Assembly: GCA_014529385.2 (NCBI GenBank)
Contig: CM043967.1
Location: 132,305,182-132,369,181 of the forward strand
Direction: 5' to 3'
Source of the DNA: Adiantum capillus-veneris
Lineage: Eukaryota; Streptophyta; Polypodiopsida; Polypodiales; Pteridaceae
Length of the DNA stretch: 64,000 bases
The notes under the pieces: generated by a model
Seen by the model: the letters and a program-made list of their open reading frames with translations, nothing else
Told to the model about the DNA's origin: nothing
The model's database searches: none
Translations under genes and position numbers: made by a program
Shown here: positions 60,595 through 64,000 of the stretch, in pieces
Layout of the letters: the number at the start of each line of letters is the position of its first letter
Numbering within the stretch: the first letter of the stretch is position 1

Positions 60595-61803
60595 CACGCA
60601 CGCGCACCACAAGTGGTCCGAGGGGCACACCCACATGCCAACACTTACACACAAAAGATTAGTAGGAGGAGAAGAGGTGGGTCGGGAGAATAGACAACAA
60701 GGGAGGAGCTATGAAGCTTGATTCACTTAAAAAAAAACACCACACAACGCCTTGCAAACTTGTCATGGATTCTCTGTTCACATGCTAGGCAAAAAGCCTC
60801 TACACATGGTAAAACATGCCTTGTCACTTTTGGCTAGCTCCCTACGCTGCATACCATCCTTGAAAACCTTGACAATCTCAAAAAAAACTTATGATGGCAC
60901 ACTTATCAAGGTGACCAAAGCGGTACAAAACTAACCCTCGACAAGCCCATATATTGGTCATTTGAACTCTAATTGCAAATCCAAAAAAACCAACATGCTC
61001 CATAAATCATGCACTTTAGATCTATCAACTCACCCATGCTTTTTCCTTTGACTTGCACCTATCCAATTCGGTGAGAATCCTCAAAAGAAACAAACTGTCA
61101 TAACTTGAGCTATATACCTTCGATCGACGCGCAAGTAGAGCACTTTGAAGATACCTCTTGCACTTCCATATCAACACTTAGAACCTTTTGACCAGCCAGC
61201 TTTTAAATGCCCTTCAATAGAGTACCTTGGCCCAAATAACCTCAACAAACATGCACATTTGGATTCACCTATATGCCTTGGCCTCTGTACTTGGTTTACC
61301 ACTTTGGCATGCACCTGTAGACACCCATGGCCTTGATTCTTGCCCTTCCTAGCACATACTCACTTTAGCTATACCAAGGCTACATGCATAGCCAGGGTGG
61401 GTAGGTTTGGTGGGTTTGGTGTAAAGAGTGGGGTTAAGAGGAAACTAGGAATGCAATGACAAGGTTTTAGTGGCAATATCAACTTGAAGAATGTCTTGTC
61501 AAACAAGGTGGTCAGAAAGAAAATGATTGGAAAAGGCAAAGAGGGTATGGGTGAGGGTGGTGGTAGATGTATGGATCAAGGTAGTGGACACATGAACTCA
61601 TTTAACATGTACTATTATGTAGAGTTAGTAGAAGAAGGGGCTACCAAGAACAATGTGCCTCCTAGAGAAAACGATTTCTTGGTTTGATTTGGGTTATCAT
61701 CTTTTGCTTCAAAGAGATCAAGTAGAGACTTCTCATCCTCATCCATGTTTCCCACTTTCCTCACACTCCAAGGAATGAATAAGTCCCTGCCCTGCCCATA
61801 ATG
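60595..61803. other. Unassigned sequence
   Basis: 61484-61687 (plus) reads a Lys/Gly-rich peptide (KMIGKGKEGMGEGGG) with no recognised family. Nothing else is supported. Confidence 0.3.
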
Positions 61804-62401
61804 TGTTGAGCTTATATTGAAGCTATTCTATATCATGAACTTATATATGAAGCCACTTTATATATTGCTATTGGGTCACATTGTATATACATCATTTAGT
61901 GTAATTACTTTGGGGTTGCAATATTTGTGTATCATGTATCTCTTCTTCTCTTTCATCATATCTTTTAATATGTTAATAGAGCAAGGCTCTTTATTCTTAT
62001 GAAAAAATAGCGTATTTTTTGTCTTGTGTCTTCCACAAGCCACATATAGAAAAAAAATGCAATTAATTAAAACATAAAATATGTTGTGCTCATATATGAT
62101 GCTCGAGGGGTCCATCATTAGGGACCCCCCTGTATGACGTGCATTTGTATGGTACTTAAACAACCCCTCTATTTGAATCTTGACATGAATACATTGACCC
62201 CTGTTTTTTTATGATTAATGGATTTTTGGACCCCCCACAATATGAAGTTACTTTTTATGATGGCTTGCATATGAAAATAATAAGTATATAGCACTCGGGT
62301 CTCCTCTATATACATCATTTAGTGTGAGTATTCTTCGCACTTTGTGGATTTTAGTCTCTGTATATCATTTATTGTTCTTTTCTTTGATTGTATTATCACC
62401 A
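61804..62401 (+). mobile_element. Putative 5' LTR of another copia-like element
   Basis: It ends tgtattatcacca directly before a tRNA-iMet PBS at 62402. TGTTGAGCTTATATTG at 61804 is the best candidate start (598 bp). tatatacatcatttagtgt occurs twice (about 61886 and 62310). The internal part and 3' LTR would lie beyond the window. Confidence 0.5.
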
Positions 62402-62413
62402 TGGTATCAAAGC
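62402..62413 (+). promoter_or_regulatory. Primer-binding site (tRNA-iMet type)
   Basis: TGGTATCAAAGC directly after a CA-ending LTR-like sequence. Confidence 0.75.
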
Positions 62414-64000
62414 CTGGTTTTTGTTTTCCATAATAAGAGGGTGTTTTTGGCCTCCCGTGGATTTTTGTAGTTCATGAGTAGGAAAAACCAATAGTATGTA
62501 TAGTTAGATGTAGAATCTTCATAAATTTTTTCTCAACATTCATTTTTTATAGAACGTTTTCGTGCATTTTAGAGATGTCCCTTATGAAAAATTCATCAAG
62601 TTGGCACAATAGTAAACTAAAACAATTTGGAAATTATTTTGTCTAGATTTTGTAGCAAAATAATCAAATTAAGATAAGAGCTTTTGTTTTTCCAGATTTA
62701 TATATGGTGAATTTCTTGTTTGCCTTGTTTTTTGTGCATCATATGTAATTTGATTTGCAAGTAAAAAACTAGCTAAAAATTTAACAATGTTGGACTTATC
62801 AGTCTTCTTGAAAGCCTGTTTGTCACATTGTATTAGATTTACATGGATTTTAGTTTTTTTAAGATTCAGTGTTGAATTTATTATTGTGAATTTTTGCATT
62901 GCTTTTTGTGCATCATATGGAATTTGATTATCATATAGAAATACATAAAAACTGAATTATGTCAAATTTATCAATCTTTTGGATTGCCTTTTTGTATCAC
63001 ATTCTATTAGACAATTTACAATTGATATCAAATGGATCTATTAATCTTCTTATTTTTGTTTCATGAGCATGACCAAATCGACGCATATGCAAGAACTAGA
63101 TCAAAGTTAGATTATGCCAAACATATCAATCTTTCTATTTTTCTTCATATGGATCATATATGATTTGATTTACATATGTAAATCGGGTGGAGATTTAACT
63201 ATATTGGATTTTCAAAGAATCGTACGATGTTGTATGTAGAGAAGAGATCTTGTTATCTCGTTTTTCATGTATCATATGCATTTTAATTTGCATGTATGAA
63301 TTAGATCAAGTTTTCTTAATATTTGATTTTTGAATCTTTTCGTTTGTATAAAAGAGAGATATGCACCATTTATATCATATTCTACTTTCTTACAATTGAT
63401 GGTTTGCTTCTTTGATTTTTGATATCTAAGGGTTACCATTCTCTAAAATAACTACTAGTTTATCTTTTGATTGTTAATATCAAAGGCTTATAGTTTTGAT
63501 AGTATCATAAGGCATGATTTTGATGACAAAATTATGATCTCATGATTAATAAATGTTACATTGTTGAAAAGTTCACAATATGACTAGAATGCCACCACGC
63601 TATCTAATTGTGGGAGTTCGTGGCTAAAGTGATAACGCATGCCACTTGTTTATAGAAGAAAACAATATTATCTTCATTTCATCCATGAAATACCTAGTAA
63701 TACATAAGACCAAGAGAAACTCAAAACTCATGTGTGGTTGATGATATCCTGAAGCCTTGACCCTAATGGCACAAATACACTACTTGATTACTACTTGATT
63801 CTTCTCTCAATTCTTCATTGAGATGATTTTATGGAAGCTTAAGAACTACTATAGACAATCCCACATACCTTTTTGAATAGAGAAAATCCTAACTGGAACC
63901 CTTACACACTCAAATATTAGGTAGGAGCAAGGCGAGAGTGCACTAGTGCCCGATTGAAGAGCCTTGTGCATCCCTCTTCAAACATGGATGAGTGTTGATA
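62414..64000 (+). other. Leader of the right-edge retrotransposon with degenerate repeats
   Basis: gcatcatatg-aatttgatttgc-like phrases recur near 62737, 62908, 63165 and 63271, together with a ttgg-tt-tcaatctt phrase. No gag start (ATG plus copia Gag signature) is seen before the window ends. Confidence 0.4.

Overview
This window is repeat-dominated nuclear DNA from a eukaryote, most likely a land plant. It shows nested Ty1/copia and Ty3/gypsy retrotransposons, plant-type primer-binding sites (tRNA-iMet and probably tRNA-Asp), TATA-bearing LTRs, miniature inverted-repeat elements and very long CA microsatellites. I found no intact host gene, rRNA, tRNA or CRISPR array. The CA-rich microsatellites and a Penelope-like element hint at a fern, lycophyte or gymnosperm rather than a compact angiosperm genome, but that placement is a weak inference.

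Layout. 1-7.2 kb: a decayed Penelope-like retroelement (gag-like ORF plus reverse transcriptase) between CA tracts, bracketed by two copies of a 1.1-kb direct repeat. 7.2-13.1 kb: LTRs of one family in opposite orientations around material I cannot identify. 13.2-20.5 kb: a MITE, a 124-bp foldback and three short tandem arrays. 20.5-23.9 kb: minus-strand gag-protease remnant of Ty3/gypsy family A. 24-34.5 kb: plus-strand Ty1/copia element (LTR, PBS, gag, protease, integrase, start of RT), split by a 7.0-kb LTR element (26633-33636) that itself contains an inverted LTR of its own family. 34.5-50.2 kb: a second, much fuller minus-strand copy of family A (Gag starting MGAGSS, multiple zinc knuckles, protease, RT, RNase H, integrase N-terminus). 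It is interrupted by a complete 5.4-kb gag-only LTR element (35143-40545, TSD aagct), a 488-bp solo LTR (41936-42423, TSD AAAAA) and a roughly 2.9-kb insertion in gag. 50.2-64 kb: putative LTRs, a degenerate 275-285-bp satellite with a 22-bp palindrome in each unit and a second MITE copy inside it, short tandem repeats, and at the right edge the LTR/PBS start of another retrotransposon.

Nearly every coding region is broken by stops or frameshifts. The exception is the single Gag-like ORF of the 35143-40545 element. The genes do not form a pathway; the window records successive insertions, and their relative order can be read from the nesting. The strongest candidates for something unusual are the Penelope-like element in a CA microsatellite, the gag-only LTR element, the family A Gag with a possible N-myristoylation signal, and the palindromic satellite.
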